Positions 34,095 to 46,774 of a DNA stretch of 64,000 nucleotides are shown here, one piece after another. Position 1 is the stretch's first letter, and each line of letters begins with the position of its first letter. This DNA comes from Aquatica leii (taxonomy: Eukaryota; Arthropoda; Insecta; Coleoptera; Lampyridae): contig CM069433.1 in the NCBI GenBank assembly GCA_035610365.1, positions 167,354,882 through 167,418,881 of the forward strand. Reading direction: 5' to 3'. The position numbers were made by a program, and so were the translations under genes. The notes beneath the pieces are model-generated. The model had not been told where the DNA came from, made no database searches, and was given only the letters and a program-made list of their open reading frames with translations.

Positions 34095-35254
34095 CTAGAT
34101 GAGATTACTTTTTGTCTCTTTTGCTCGCCTTCTTGTCCTCTTCTTAGGTTTAGTACGATGCCGTCGTACATGGCCTATTTTATCGCAGTTCAAAGTTGTC
34201 ACTCCTCTTTCCCGAAGTATACGTCGCGCTATCTCCTCGATGTTTTCCAGTGTCTGCGCGGGTACTTCTGCAGCACAGCAGAGTCTATGACCATCTCGTT
34301 GCGATGCTTGTTTTGCTGCTTCAAACTCCAAAGCATGCACCAAAGCGTCATCCAATGTCTTTGGTCGAGCTAACCGGAGAGTCTGCTGCGTTTCGTTGTC
34401 TCGGAGGCCGTCCACAAAGGTTTGAATAGCCAACTGCTCCAAGAAGGTATCTGGCGCTGTAGGATCCGCAAGCCGTGCTAGTCTGGCGATGTCAGCCTCA
34501 AATTCTTGAAGACTTTTGGCAGCTTTCAGAACCTGACTTTTAACTTGAGCTTGATAAACTTGTTGAAGATGAGCATCTCCATATCTCATTTCTAAACGTG
34601 AAATTAAAAGTTCGTAATTTACTTGTAGGTGGTCAGGAACAGTTTGTAAAATTCCAAGCGTTTCTCTACGTAAGGACACTATTAAAGACGTCGCTTTCTG
34701 CTTGTTGCTCCAACCATTAGCAGTTGTTGCGACTTCAAACTGTTTGTAGTAGGTTGACCATGGAACTTTACCATCAAAATTTGGTGATACAACTTTGAAC
34801 TTGTGAGTGTTTTCTTCTCGATGGTCTATTATTAAATCTTCTATCGTGACGCTTCCTTCACCGTGATAATTCATTTGGTTCATTTTTTCTTCAAGCAGTT
34901 TTATTTTGTCTTCTATTTTGTCCTCTATGCTTCTATTTTCTCATTCATAGATTCACAAATTTCTTCTTTTAAGTTTAACATGTCGGTTTGGGTTTCCTTT
35001 TGAACAATTTTAATTTGATTTTCTATGCTCGTTCGTATTTCTTCTTTTAAACTTCTAGAATTTTCCAACAACTTTTCTATTTTTCTAGAACTTTCTTCCA
35101 TTTTCTGTGAATGTTCGGAGGGTTTTTCTTCTATTTTTCTTGAATTTTCGGACAGTTTTGCTTCGATTTTCTGAGAATTTTCGCCCATTTTCCTATTATT
35201 TTCTTCTAGATTCTTGTTCATCGATTCGAGAATTTCAAATATTTTTTAATCCAT
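34095..35254 (-). pseudogene. Gypsy gag with N-terminal coiled coil
   Basis: The likely start is ATG 35254, followed two codons later by TAA. A coiled-coil stretch of repeated ENSRKIEE-type units follows (to about 34925). A frameshift near 34930 leads into the capsid region (34883-34095), recognised by WSTYYKQFEVATTANGW and LLISRLEMRYGDAHLQQ. A remnant nucleocapsid (LNCDKIGH and a basic tail, KPKKRTRRRAK) ends it. The CCHC knuckle has lost cysteines. Gag forms the particle and packages RNA. The repetitive coiled coil is unusually long but known in some gypsy lineages. Confidence 0.8.
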
Positions 35255-35654
35255 TTTCCCTTTTTGCAAACGCGTCACCGGCATACATTTAAATATAACA
35301 CGAATATAAAGTTTAAATACACTACTTTTTTAAAATGCAGTTTTTGTATAACACAAAATTTTAATAACGATCCACTTATTAATTTAAACCACTAGTGTAC
35401 GGAAACGAATTTAATTAATATCGCGATCACGTTTTTGTTAAAAGAAAAGGTTTAATATACACTATATTAACGAATTTAAGTATGATTATTACACTTTATA
35501 AATAAACACGCGTATCGCAAACTTAACAGTTTTAATTCTTTACGCAAAACACTGTTTTTATTACGGGAGCGATATTAGACTATTTAATGGTATTTACACT
35601 AATAAAAATCGCGAACAGCTTTATCTATTTACACGATTTCCACGGGTTTTAAAC

Positions 35655-35672
35655 CCCACATCTGACACCAAT
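35655..35672 (-). promoter_or_regulatory. Probable tRNA primer-binding site
   Basis: TGGTGTCAGATGTGGGG on the minus strand begins 3-4 bases after the LTR end. Position and TGG start fit a primer site. The priming tRNA is not assigned. Confidence 0.6.
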
Positions 35673-35673
35673 T

Positions 35674-36294
35674 TGTAACGAATTTTATTATTAAAATTAA
35701 TTTGTTTAACGACTAAAACGATGTTTTAGTTATACTAGAAATATGTACACTTCTAAATTAACGGAACTAATTATATCTATTAATATTTAATAAAAACATT
35801 TACACTATAATTTATATCACTTACAAGAAGATAAGATAAGGTCCGCGGATAGCTTCACACAATTGTTTACACTAAAATCACGTACGCGATTATTCACTGT
35901 AGGTTTATCTCACACGCGTGGTAACGACTTATTTATTTCAACTTGCATAATCTTCTTAACACTGCTGTATTCGCATTACTGCAATAACTGACCTACGATT
36001 TGTTTCGTCGGTATATATACACATAAGGAAATCCTTCTCGAGTGTTCCCTAATTTTCGGTATATCTTATAGAAGATAGATAACAGCTTCTAGAAGGCTCT
36101 TGCATTTGCAAATAATTTCTCGAACGTTTCAATATAATCGAATAGTTGAATGTCGTGTGTAGAGTGAAGCGACAATATGTATAAAATTTTGCCTTGCCAT
36201 TTTATGATTTCCAAACTACGACATAGCGTATAGTGTCCGTCTAACGCTAGCAACGATGGTTTTACTTTTTCAATTATAAAAACCACTGCGTACA
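35674..36294 (-). repeat. 5' LTR of the gypsy element (621 bp)
   Basis: Reads TG...CA on the minus strand (TGTACGCAGTGG to CGTTACA), with a TATATATA box near 36011-36018. Its 3' two thirds recur at 17750-18172. The left boundary rests on the TG and is provisional. Confidence 0.65.
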
Positions 36295-37219
36295 GATGTG
36301 GGTTTGAATTTATCTGTTAAAGTATTAAACAATTTAAACAATGGCATTTTTTCATTAGCAAATTTATAATGATGGTACCAAACGTCCTTCTGCACTCATA
36401 CACGAGAGTGCTGTAGCTAAGAAAATTTTGCAGATGTTAAGGCTTCTACCTGCTTTGTTCTTCTAAGCGCAAGAACATATTAGACTGAATAATATTCGTG
36501 TTTATCCAACTCGGTCTTCAAAATATTAAACAAGTAGATCACATTTTTTTATTAAAGCCTTTGACTCTATAAATACACGTCCAAGTTGTCTGTGCTTGTA
36601 TTGCTTCAGGAATAAATCCAACCACTTTGTTTTATTCATCATTATAATATTTGGAAAATGGGTTTGGTAATTTATTTAAGTTCACTAGCTATGTTTTTTT
36701 TTAAATTTTGGTCAAGTTCTGACAATGAGATCTATGAGAAAATTATCAAACTCTAAAATTTATATTGACATAAAATTCTCTTGAACGATGTACATTTTTA
36801 AAGTTTTCAGTAACTATAATTAATTTAACTTAAGGTTGAAACGGAAGTTGCTAAATCCAATTCGATGATATCTTTGGCAAAATGAAAAATGTGCTTTTTA
36901 TACCAATTTTTAGTCAACCATTTTTGTACACAAATCATATTTATTAGTATTTTTTTAATTATATTTTATATAACCATTGCTAACTTTACTAAAAAGGATT
37001 TCGAAAAAAATAAATGTATCATAACACATACTTGAACTTTACATCTACATAACAAATATGACTAATAAACACATTTCATAATATTTATTTATACGAAATT
37101 ACTTTTTAAAGGTGATCGCAGACAGATTTGACTTAAACTTATTCCAACTGCCAAAGATATGAATTAAGCCTAATCCTACGTCAATGTTGACTTCAAAAAG
37201 TAATTTTATGTAAATAAAT
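36295..37219. other. AT-rich spacer
   Basis: No gene or element ends recognised. Confidence 0.4.
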
Positions 37220-40171
37220 TTAATGAATATTATAATACTTTTTAAAATCAACAAAAAATGTCAATTTTTGTATGGACCTGGCAATTCCACCTACAAAACA
37301 AGGTAGAGGTAATTTTATGATATTTGCCACATGTACCAAATATTGATCTTCCACATCAAGCTATACGAAATAAAAACTAGGAACTTTTTCGACAATTTTT
37401 CCGACAAAATGGTTTGTTGTCTTTTTTGTCGGAAAACGTACTAGCACGTAATCATTAACATTGACCAAAGTCTTCTTTAGCTTTGTTACTCTTAACTTGT
37501 TCTTCAATATCTGTAATTTTATCAGATAATGTAGAATTGCTAAACGCTAAATCGATCGTTTCTAAATATTCTTCTACAATTGTTTTTTTTATACCCTTGT
37601 TATTAAGGTTTATGTCAAATAATTTTTCGTTCAATTCCGAGTTTTTTTTGAACTTCTTTCTGTTTCTTTGTGTTTGGATTCCTCGTTTTTTTCATGATCA
37701 TTCTTTATTTTCTCTATATTAGGCGTGTTTTTTTCAAGTATTTTTTTAGTGGGACTTGAAGAAAAGCTTTTTTTTCTGCAGGGACTAAAAAAAGGTACGC
37801 GGTAAATCCACTCGCTCTGAAAGATTAGCTCTATCTGTAACTTTTGAAGTCAGAAAGTCATAGTCAGTAAACACATGAGAGTCGAAAGGATATACACCAA
37901 TTCTAGAAAACCCTTTAGTCATATGCATTGGCGCAAAAGCTCGCTGGAAAGCTTTACCAACAAGATTGGCCATGTCCTTTAATGTAATAGTTTGGCCCGG
38001 GTTTTGAACTATGAAATCATCACAACATTTGTTAAAATATGTCTTGAATGATCCATATACAGCAACATCTAAAAGTTGTAATCGATGACTGGTGTGTGGG
38101 GTACTGTCAATAAAATTTTGATTACAAAATCAAGACGTTTTGGCGATCTGTGACTATTTTGATTATCCAGAACTAACAATGCTTTTTTTATCGTTACTAC
38201 ATCTTAGATAAGTAACAGTTTTTGACCTTGGCGGTGCTACAAGTGTCATGTAATTTTGTTCGCAAATTAGAGTGTAACGTCTAAGTTTGAAATTTTATAT
38301 TGTCGCTCGAATCCATACGTTTTATAGCACGCCTATGGTTAGAAAACTTTTAGTTAATTTAAATATCGTAGGTCGCGCAAGGTCGTCATGCGCGAATACC
38401 AATCGTTCGTTCTTTTTCAATTGTGTTTTTCTCAAATCAACACGTTGATTTAGCTCTTAAGCCTTCTTAACGTAATTAAAAGGGTAAGAATTCGTTAAAA
38501 TTGTTGAATTTATTGTAATTTCGTTTTGTCGTTAATAGCTTTTAAGATTTGGTTTTTGAAAATCGATTTGGATCGAATATTTAGTCGAAAATTGAAATGA
38601 AGCATTGCACATTTGGTTATAGAAAAATGGCGTCGTCTTCCCATTGTATAATATCGATCCAATATCGTAAATCTCGTTAGAATTCGAAGTAGCATTCCAA
38701 TTGAGATATCGTCGTAGCATAATTGGAATTCGCTTTTATGTCTACAAATCGTTGTTATTGTATTGAAGAATTACATTTTCTGGACTTGTAAATTTCCATT
38801 GAGTATCGTATTGTCAATAAGGAAACTTCAATGTTTGATGTACATTGATTGCATCTCTTCACCATCGCTTTCGTTGACATTGAATTTGAAAATTTAAATA
38901 GAAGCCTTTGTCGTCAGACAAAGAAATTGCTAATTTGTAAATATAGTATATTTAGCTTTCGTTGTAAGACGAAACATCGTAATATTTGCTTTTTGTTGTT
39001 TGATCGTATAGATCGAAATTGATTTTTATAATTTGGCATCGTAACTTTGTAAATAATTTAGTTGATAAGCTTGGGAAAGACAGATCTGATCTTAGTTTAA
39101 ATTTAGAAAATTTAGTAGCAGTTATTTATCGAAATGATAATTATTTGATTTATTTTTATGTATATAAACTTGTAATCTTTGTACATATGTTATAAATTGT
39201 TCGATTTATATTTCTTTTGTTGGTTATTGAACTTGTGCATTTAGTAAATAGATTTGTTTATTCGATATTGTGTTTATTAATATATTGCAACAGAAATTGA
39301 ATGCACAAGTTTTAATAAAATTTGTCATTGATCTGTTACCTGAACATGCGAATTCCCCTATACATAGAAAGAAATTCAATAATCGAAGTTGTTCAAATTG
39401 TTGTTTCGTATTGGTTAATATAGTAAACGATATTATTGTTGATATCGGTGGTTATAAGAGAAAATACAAAGAATGGTGGAATTCAATTACATGTTGCATT
39501 GATAGTGCACCAGACTGATCGTCTGTCCTCGTTCACCAAAAGTCACTTTAAAAACTTGTTTTTGTCCTTTTTGGAAAATAATTTTGCTGGCTTTGTAGAC
39601 AGTCTGTATTCTAGCTTCATTACAGTTAAACATTGCATCTGGTCTAAAGTGCTCTTGGCGTAGCACTTTTTCAAGTAAATCATAAAATTCGCCGACAATG
39701 TGCCGCTTAAAAGCGTTTCTTCGAGAAAGACTAGCCGGGTCTGGTGTTCTGAGTGACAGATGTTAATTTCTGTTCGTAAAACCCCGAAACCATTTGTATA
39801 AAACTGTTTTATTTTTTGTTCAATTTTGGGGCATTATCTTTCCATTTTCTAAAGCATACAAATATGCAAAATTTCTTGTATCTGTCGAAGTAAATCCATA
39901 CTTCATTCTTGCTGCAGTTAGTAAATATTCTGCAAAATTTTTCTCTTCTTTAAAATTGAAAATTTGTGAACATGCAAGATTTGGCAGAAATTGTATTTCA
40001 TTTCCCTTTTCTTTGTACTGTAACATAAATCTTCTTAAAGTCATTTTTTCTAAGTCATGTTTCATAGCGGGTGCTCTAAGTTTGCACCCATGTGAAACTT
40101 CTTTTGTCGCTTTTTTAGTCGCTCAGGTGAAAGTGAAACCCTTTTACGTTTTTTTTCCACTTGAACGGCAT
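37220..40171 (-). pseudogene. pogo/Tigger-type transposase, split and decayed
   Basis: The N-terminal part starts near ATG 40171 and reads through a CENP-B-like helix-turn-helix (MTLRRFMLQYKEKGNEIQFL, SQIFNFKEEKNFAEYLLTAA) and a linker (TPDPASLSRRNAFKRH). The first catalytic block FRPDAMFNCNEARI carries Asn where the family has Asp. GERGQTISLVH ends this part near 39520. The C-terminal part (38200-37220) resumes with LLVLDNQNSH (second Asp), MANLVGKAFQRAFAP, GVYPFDSHVFTDYDFL and the family's terminal domain (VNDYVLVRFPTKK, ANIIKLPLPCFVGG). About 1.2 kb of foreign sequence separates the halves. Frameshifts and stops are present throughout. Confidence 0.75.
38270..39515. other. Insertion splitting the pogo/Tigger gene, possibly an LTR
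   Basis: Starts near TGTAACGTCTAAG (38274) and could end near TTGCAACA (39291), giving an LTR-like TG...CA block of about 1.02 kb with simple T-rich content. An 82-codon plus frame at 39270-39518 is unassigned. No target duplication was confirmed, so solo LTR is only a suggestion. Confidence 0.35.
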
Positions 40172-42949
40172 CTTAAACTAAAAACGAAAATTAACTTCTT
40201 AATAAACAATACACCCAGAAAATTTCATACATGTATCAAGTCTCCTCGAAATAAATGCATCAATCTTCCTTTATCTGATTTAATTCACAAAACTATACAT
40301 CTAGTCGAGTCTAAATAATATAAGACTGTTCTGTAATTTAATGTACAGTTGTTTTTATATTTTCTTGCAAATTAATTTAATAAAATGGTAAATTACAAAC
40401 ACTTTTAAATAATATTGTTACACCAACCTTTGTGAAAAATAAAAAAAATATTTACTAAAAACGAACTTGTTGCGATTACTCGCAAAACGTGACTACTAAT
40501 GAGCGCATGCAATGACAAGAAGAGGGAATTCCATGGTTGCCAATTCCACTAACCTCGAAACATTAAACGCGCTAAATTTAAACCGTATCAAGCCTCTCTC
40601 TTGTCATATATTTTTATTTTACTAATTAAATTTGAGGATTCTTAAGCAAACACGTATCATGCATGTTTTGTTTATTCAACCCACTAACTAAGAATATTTA
40701 ACATAGTCAATAAAAAATAAATAAGCTAAAAAAGACAACTTTTTCCGTACGCTGCAATGAAATCTTTTTTGCCCTACTCAAAAACGGGCATCGTGACGTC
40801 AGCGTGCCTCACTTTCGGTTCGACCAGATTGTATTAAGTTAACTATCCAAGTGATCATATAACATCCTTGAGCTATCTAACTATCCAATATGTCAAATTT
40901 TAAATGTTACCAACTTATTACAGTGCACGCCGCTTAATAGAATCATGTTGGGACTTGTGGTTTTTGATAACAATAACCGAATGATAACAATATCACAAAT
41001 TTAGAAAAAAAACAAATATTTATTTGTTAAAGAGCAGTAAATACATACAGCGTGTAACACTGCAAAAATAAAACTAAATATGCAAAACAATTATTTTTAG
41101 GGTACAATTGTAAAAATTCAGCTAAAAAATTCATACAAAATAGGTTATTGTTCATGTATAGAAACGAACCTAAGAAGAAAATTGATGACATAAACCAAAA
41201 TTATTATTACTAGAAGCGATGTTTTTTTATGTAGTAGCATATGTCCGGCCTGTTCTTTAATAAAGTGATAACATTACCCGATTGATAACATTATCCGTGA
41301 TTCCAATAAACGGCGTGCAATGTATTAAAAAAATAATTTTTCCTAATCAATAAAATAAAAGTTTAAATTAATTTTTACATATAATTTTCAAAAGACATTT
41401 TGGCGCACTCAACCATTAGAACTTTGGTCTCGTTGCGCTAGAATGATCGCTTATGAAACTAATCCTTCAATATACTATTGTAAAAACAGTTACACAAAGG
41501 AGCTTTTGTATATTCGAAATAGAGAAAAAATAGTTGTGACACATATTTTGCATACTAGTTTCTCAATTTTTTTGCTGAAAAAATTGTAATATATGTATAG
41601 CAGCCATTTTTGATGTATTATAGTTGATAATAATAATCAGCATCTACATAGTTTCTAATTTTAAATTTGAAAATATTTGAGATTTGTATTATTATGCTGA
41701 ATGCCAATACGTTGATCTCTCATCGAGTACTTACTACCAACCTTATAAACTACACACACAAAAATCATTACTTTTGAATGCACAAAGTTGTTGCCAATAT
41801 TTTTGTACAATAAAAACTGAAAACCAAAACTTTTTAATTTTTTTACAGATACATCTTACAATAGCTAGGTGAAGGCAAACTGCATTATTTAAACCTAAAA
41901 CATCAAGTACGCAATTTTTTGTATGACTTTGAGTTCTAAAAAAGTGCACGATTTACAAAGTTTGCTTTACCAAAACATTAACATTATATAATTATGCTTA
42001 CTTAATTTTTTTTTTAAATGTGTAGATTTCAAAAATAAAGTCTGTGATAAAATTTTGCTTTATTTTAAGTTTCAGGTATTCCGGTTCGTTTATCTAGTAA
42101 TTAACTTAACTTTTTGATAATTACAATACCAGAATAACTTTTACCACAAAATAGTGTTCCCAAAACATTTTACATCTGTTGATTTGATTTCAAATTTTTT
42201 TTAATAAGTTTTTTATTGCATGTTGACAACAGCAGTTGTATAGAGATGTAGACTATTAGTAAACACTAACACTTTTTCTTAATCGTTTAATGACAACTGT
42301 AAATTTAATTAAATGTTAAATAGAGTTACACCATGTTAGGTATAAACGTTTAGCTCACTCACAACGTGTAAACAAAAATATTTTGATTATATTATACATG
42401 CAATTTAGATTTAACACATTTAAGGCTGTGTTAATGAATTAACGAAAACCATACACATTTTATTTGCAGAATTAAAGAAATCTTTATTAAAGTTATTTTT
42501 TTTTACATAAAAAGTAATTTTGATATAATAGTGTTTGAATAAAGATGTAACCTGTAAATAGAAAGAGCAATTCGTTTAGTTGGTAGTAGTTATCTCTGCT
42601 ACAAGGCATGTATATTGATGTGTTGTTTAGCAATATTTAAGTAACAGGCATATAAATATTTATTACCGAATTAAAATCTTAAAAGATACAATTTTTTTTA
42701 ATTTACAACTTTTTTAATCCTCGTCGTCGTACTAACTACTATAATAATTTCGATTCCTTTTTATTAATAGCTGGTTTTCGAAAACATTTTTCAAAGTCAT
42801 TACTAAGCACGTTGACTGCTATGCGAGACCATGTGTGTCTTCATAATTGCATCGAAATACTAAGTTCTAAAAAAAGCATAGTCTGTTGGTCTCAAAACAG
42901 TCGAACTGCAATTGGCATACTATAACATACAACGTTACAAAAAACTTTT
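40172..42949. other. Gene-free AT-rich region with a dispersed repeat
   Basis: Bases 41040-41330 repeat part of 20200-20740. No exon, RNA gene or transposon ends recognised elsewhere in the interval. Confidence 0.45.
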
Positions 42950-43330
42950 TTTGTGTTGCTAACATCGCAAACTTCACTATTCGTTCGTTAGTGTAGTTAC
43001 GTAATGGGCGAAAAAGAGTATACTGTCGCAAAATAAAAACTAGGAATCCACATAAAATTAAGTGTTTAAAATTAATGTCAAATTTCACAGATTTAGTAAT
43101 AAATGGATTACAACATTTTATTTCTAGTGATTGTTTTTAAATTTTTTCAAAAAAAAATGTCTTTTTACAAGAGGCTACACAAAAAATAATGTACTCTCGT
43201 CAAAAGTTGCATAGGATAACTCACTCACATGCAACACTCGGCATCGTGTCGCATTAACGTTAATTATGCTATGCTGTATTTTCGACGCTTGTTACGTAAA
43301 TTACTATTAGCTCTGTAGTTTTGGAATACT
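42950..43330. repeat. Short foldback related to the 10.3-11.2 kb repeat
   Basis: Contains ACACAAAAAATAATGTAC, the ACTCACATGCAAC block and an inverted GTTACGTAAATTACTATTAG block like those at 10279-10895. Its left part (42950-43020) is inverted similarity to 11040-11170. Confidence 0.55.
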
Positions 43331-44243
43331 ATATTAAAACACAAGTTACAGAATGAACGCGCTTCAATCGCGAGACCGGGTTGCATACATGAGCCGCGCA
43401 GCGGCGAGTTTATAAAGCGGTAGAGTGATTGAAACGTATTCTATGACGTGTGCTTTATACTATTTTCTCTATTTCGATACAATATTTAATATTTTTCGTA
43501 TAATTTTAATTTTAAAACAACATTGGGAAACTTTTATATTTTATTGAATTGGCAACACTTACACTTTGACATATTGAAATTTATGATTTAACCTAAAATC
43601 TCATACAAAATTATCTTTTTATACCTTTATAAGTAAATAACTTTGAATTAATAGGACGTTTTTATTTTATCTTGGCATCAAAATTTGAATTTCAATTGTT
43701 AAGTTCCAATAATTTTGATTTCTTTTTCGTGCAACGTTAACTTACGATGCAGAGATACCAACTTTGAAGAAACTAACATTACTTAAAGTCGTGTAAGAAT
43801 TTGCTTATTCTTATACGGATTTTAGTGTAAGAATCGCTAATTGTCATGTCGAAATAGAGAAATTGTTATTATGAGTTTCAAAAAAGCATTTCAGGCAGTA
43901 ATCTTTTACAACGCACTCAATATAGAATGATTTCCAAAGTTCTATGAGCAACGGCATCCCGTTCTAATTTTTTTAATTATTATTATGTTATTTTCATATC
44001 ATCTTTTTATTGGCTGTGCTCTAAAATGCCAGAAATGCATTGTTAAAGCAGCATCTATTAATAACTTGATTGCTAATTTACGTTACCACTTTAGTAGAAT
44101 TATATAGTCCAATTTATATTTGTTGTACTCGATTAAAATTTAAGGGAAATACCCAGTTCCTTGAGAAATATTTGACGTTTTGTAAGTTTTTTTGCGTTCC
44201 AGGTTGGATTTATTTTGCACCAAAAAACGTTAGCTGAAACGTA

Positions 44244-44835
44244 CACTGCCCCAAAAAACGACCTGCAGGGTAGGTAGGCAACCAAACCAAACTTACGTTA
44301 TAGCAGTTAAATTTGCGGTTAGTTAAATTTGAGAACATTGGCATTGTAGACATTACTTACAGCGATATCACGATGTTACTAACCATTCCTTATAAGCACC
44401 GCCTCAAGCTTTTAAAGAACATGTTTTTTTGCTACAAATATGTATCTAAATTGTACCATAAAAATTTTAATTTTTTTGCCGAATATTCTATTTATGTATT
44501 TATGTTCTCTGTTCAAGATTTAAATGAATCCTATAGCCCTTAATTAAAAAAATTCATTTATACTTTGATTTATAATTAAAATAAATTTAAAAAAGTTCTA
44601 TTAATAGCTCGATTAATTTTAAACTGCATGTCCAAATATGAAATTGCTGTTTGAATTAGCCTAAATTTTTAAAAATTTCCGGATTAAATTAAATTCAACA
44701 TTCTGATTTTCTTTGTAAGAGAAGTATTATCATCATTTAAACGTAATTATTAGTTGAACAATTGTAATCTTAATTCCCATTACAAATTCTCATAACATTT
44801 ATTCGTAGTTTGCATTTTTTCATAGAAAATGGATT
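44244..44835 (+). repeat. Left long TIR of the Tc1/mariner element
   Basis: About 590 bp matching the reverse complement of 48860-49456 with moderate divergence and small indels. Confidence 0.8.
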
Positions 44836-46690
44836 TTTATAAATATAGGTAATATCCGATGTTGAATTGTTTTTTTGATTACACTGACGTAATCCACGAA
44901 AAAAATTCTTCAACTTTGCTGAGTTAACCCAATTGATAGATGGTTCGATACCTATCAGTTTAAGTATTAGACAGAAGGTATGCGTAACTCAAATTTGCTT
45001 ATCTGTGCCTGTAGAGTTTTATTTTCAGGCGGCTTTTGTAAAATCTTATTTATATTATAACAAAAAAACAAATTAATATTCTTTTAAAAAAATATTATCT
45101 TTAGCTATATGTAACTGTACGGGAAATCAAAACTAATATGAGTTTCGTTACCTCTATAAACACTAAGTCTTAACCTTGGTTTAAAAAGAAAATAATTTTT
45201 TTTAAATACTCAATACTTCGAAAACCTGATAATTATAAGTAACGATTAACCTAAAAGATGTCACATCGTGAAATATACATAGGTTGTACTCATGCAAAGC
45301 TGGATCAAATGGCTAGTATTTTAGACGTTCAGCCCCGCGGCTAAACTTTCCTCACAGCCTATGGACCGCAGGGCAAAGTTTATTTTAAACCTTTTTGATA
45401 GCTCATGAGACCGTATTTAATTGTGCTTTAGAGTTGTATTTAAGCGTCCTGTGTCCTTAAAGCATTACCTTACGCGAAATATTAGCTTTTCTTATCTTCT
45501 ATTTTTTTTTCAAGTAATTCAAATTAATTTTGATTAAGTATAATGTTAATTGTATGCTCTGCTTATGTTGCCTGTTATTTTTTTAATTTGAATATAAGAA
45601 AAATGACAAATTTAAAAAATGGAACTTTTATTAAATATAATACGAGTACGGTTTTACATATTACAAAAAATGTTTTCAAACATTATTATATGTTTTCTTA
45701 AACACTAAACCATTCTATGATCATTTTTTTTAACCGAGAACGGGTTTATGGATCCAACACAACTAACATGATTTTTTTTTTTTACATTTTTGCGTTTTTA
45801 AAAATTTTTTTATTACTTTTTCTAACATTTTTATTTATATTTATACACCATGTAAAGTACGCAATGGCAAACAAAAATTATTGGGCCAATGAAAAGAATA
45901 AAAATTTTTACTTGGGGCTAAAAATGGTTAATAGAAATTTAAAAACAAACTTAAAAAATGCCAAAATTTTAAGCGTTGTTCCATACTATTAGAAACATAT
46001 TTATGTGTCGCAATAGTTGCCCCACCAAATTTCGACATAATGCAGACATTCTAACTAGACGGGGTGGTTCTTGGCGCGGGCGGGGTCTCCGCTTTAAAGA
46101 AATATAGTGTAAAAATAATATGAGAAAATGTAAATATCCCCAAATAAAGAAATAATCTTTCATCTTGCTTTAAGTAATAAATAATAATAAAACAAGTACA
46201 ATAACATCAACAAAATATAATAATACAAAGAAGTAAAACTTTTTATCGAAATAATTACAAAACATTAATAATTTATAGTTTTTAAACTCTTTTTAAATTT
46301 ATATTGTTATATACTTTATTCTTTGGTTTTAGTTATTATCTTGCCTTTTTTGACAATGTTAATAAATCCATATAGGATGCAAAATTTTACGTTTGGCAAA
46401 CGTAATGAACTTTGCAATCATTTGGATTTGGTTCATTGCATTATTTTGGAAAACCTAGGATTGTTGATTATAAAACTAGTTTAATTACCTACTAAACAAA
46501 GCTTTACAAATGTTTTTTTTACTTTTATTACTAGCACTTAGCGTATTGAAACCATAATCAAAGATGGAATTAAAATTTGAGAAGAAAGAATACAGAAATT
46601 CACATCAAAGAGACCCAAAACCCCGTTCTTTTGGGGGGTATTCCATACCCCCAGTAATGCTCCCTTCTGCTCAAGGCTCCGCCATTACTA
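44836..46690. other. Internal spacer of the Tc1/mariner element
   Basis: AT-rich. A 91-codon hydrophobic frame (45717-45992) is likely chance in T-rich DNA. A small palindrome of G/C runs lies at 46634-46653. No second gene recognised. Confidence 0.4.
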
Positions 46691-46695
46691 AGTAG

Positions 46696-46705
46696 GGTAT
46701 ATAAA
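46696..46705 (+). promoter_or_regulatory. TATA box candidate for the transposase
   Basis: GGTATATAAAGG lies about 75 bp upstream of the ATG at 46775, giving a plausible start site near 46728. Confidence 0.5.
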
Positions 46706-46774
46706 GGGGTTACTTAAAATTCATTTTGCAATGTATAATATTTAGTGTTGTTTTGTGTGTTAATTTTGTGCAAA

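Larger units (their letters stand above)
29690..36294 (-). mobile_element. Ty3/gypsy LTR retrotransposon carrying a macro domain, inactive
   Basis: Minus-strand element with 5' LTR (36294-35674), primer-binding site, gag, protease, RT, RNase H, integrase and then a macro domain. No 3' LTR is found, so the element is truncated at about 29.7 kb. It carries a 295-bp hAT-type MITE in RT, stops in gag and protease, several frameshifts and an integrase deletion. No env-like gene is seen. Higher GC than the flanks sets it apart. Confidence 0.88.

Noticed and set aside
30471..34429. Many plus-strand open frames across the gypsy region
   Set aside because: They are antisense shadows of gag-pol, whose minus-strand motifs are unambiguous.
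39270..39518. 82-codon frame between the Tigger halves
   Set aside because: No recognisable motif and no support from the flanking insertion; treated as unassigned.
45717..45992. 91-codon hydrophobic frame inside the Tc1/mariner element
   Set aside because: T-rich DNA gives Phe/Ile/Leu runs by chance; no family motif or conserved context.
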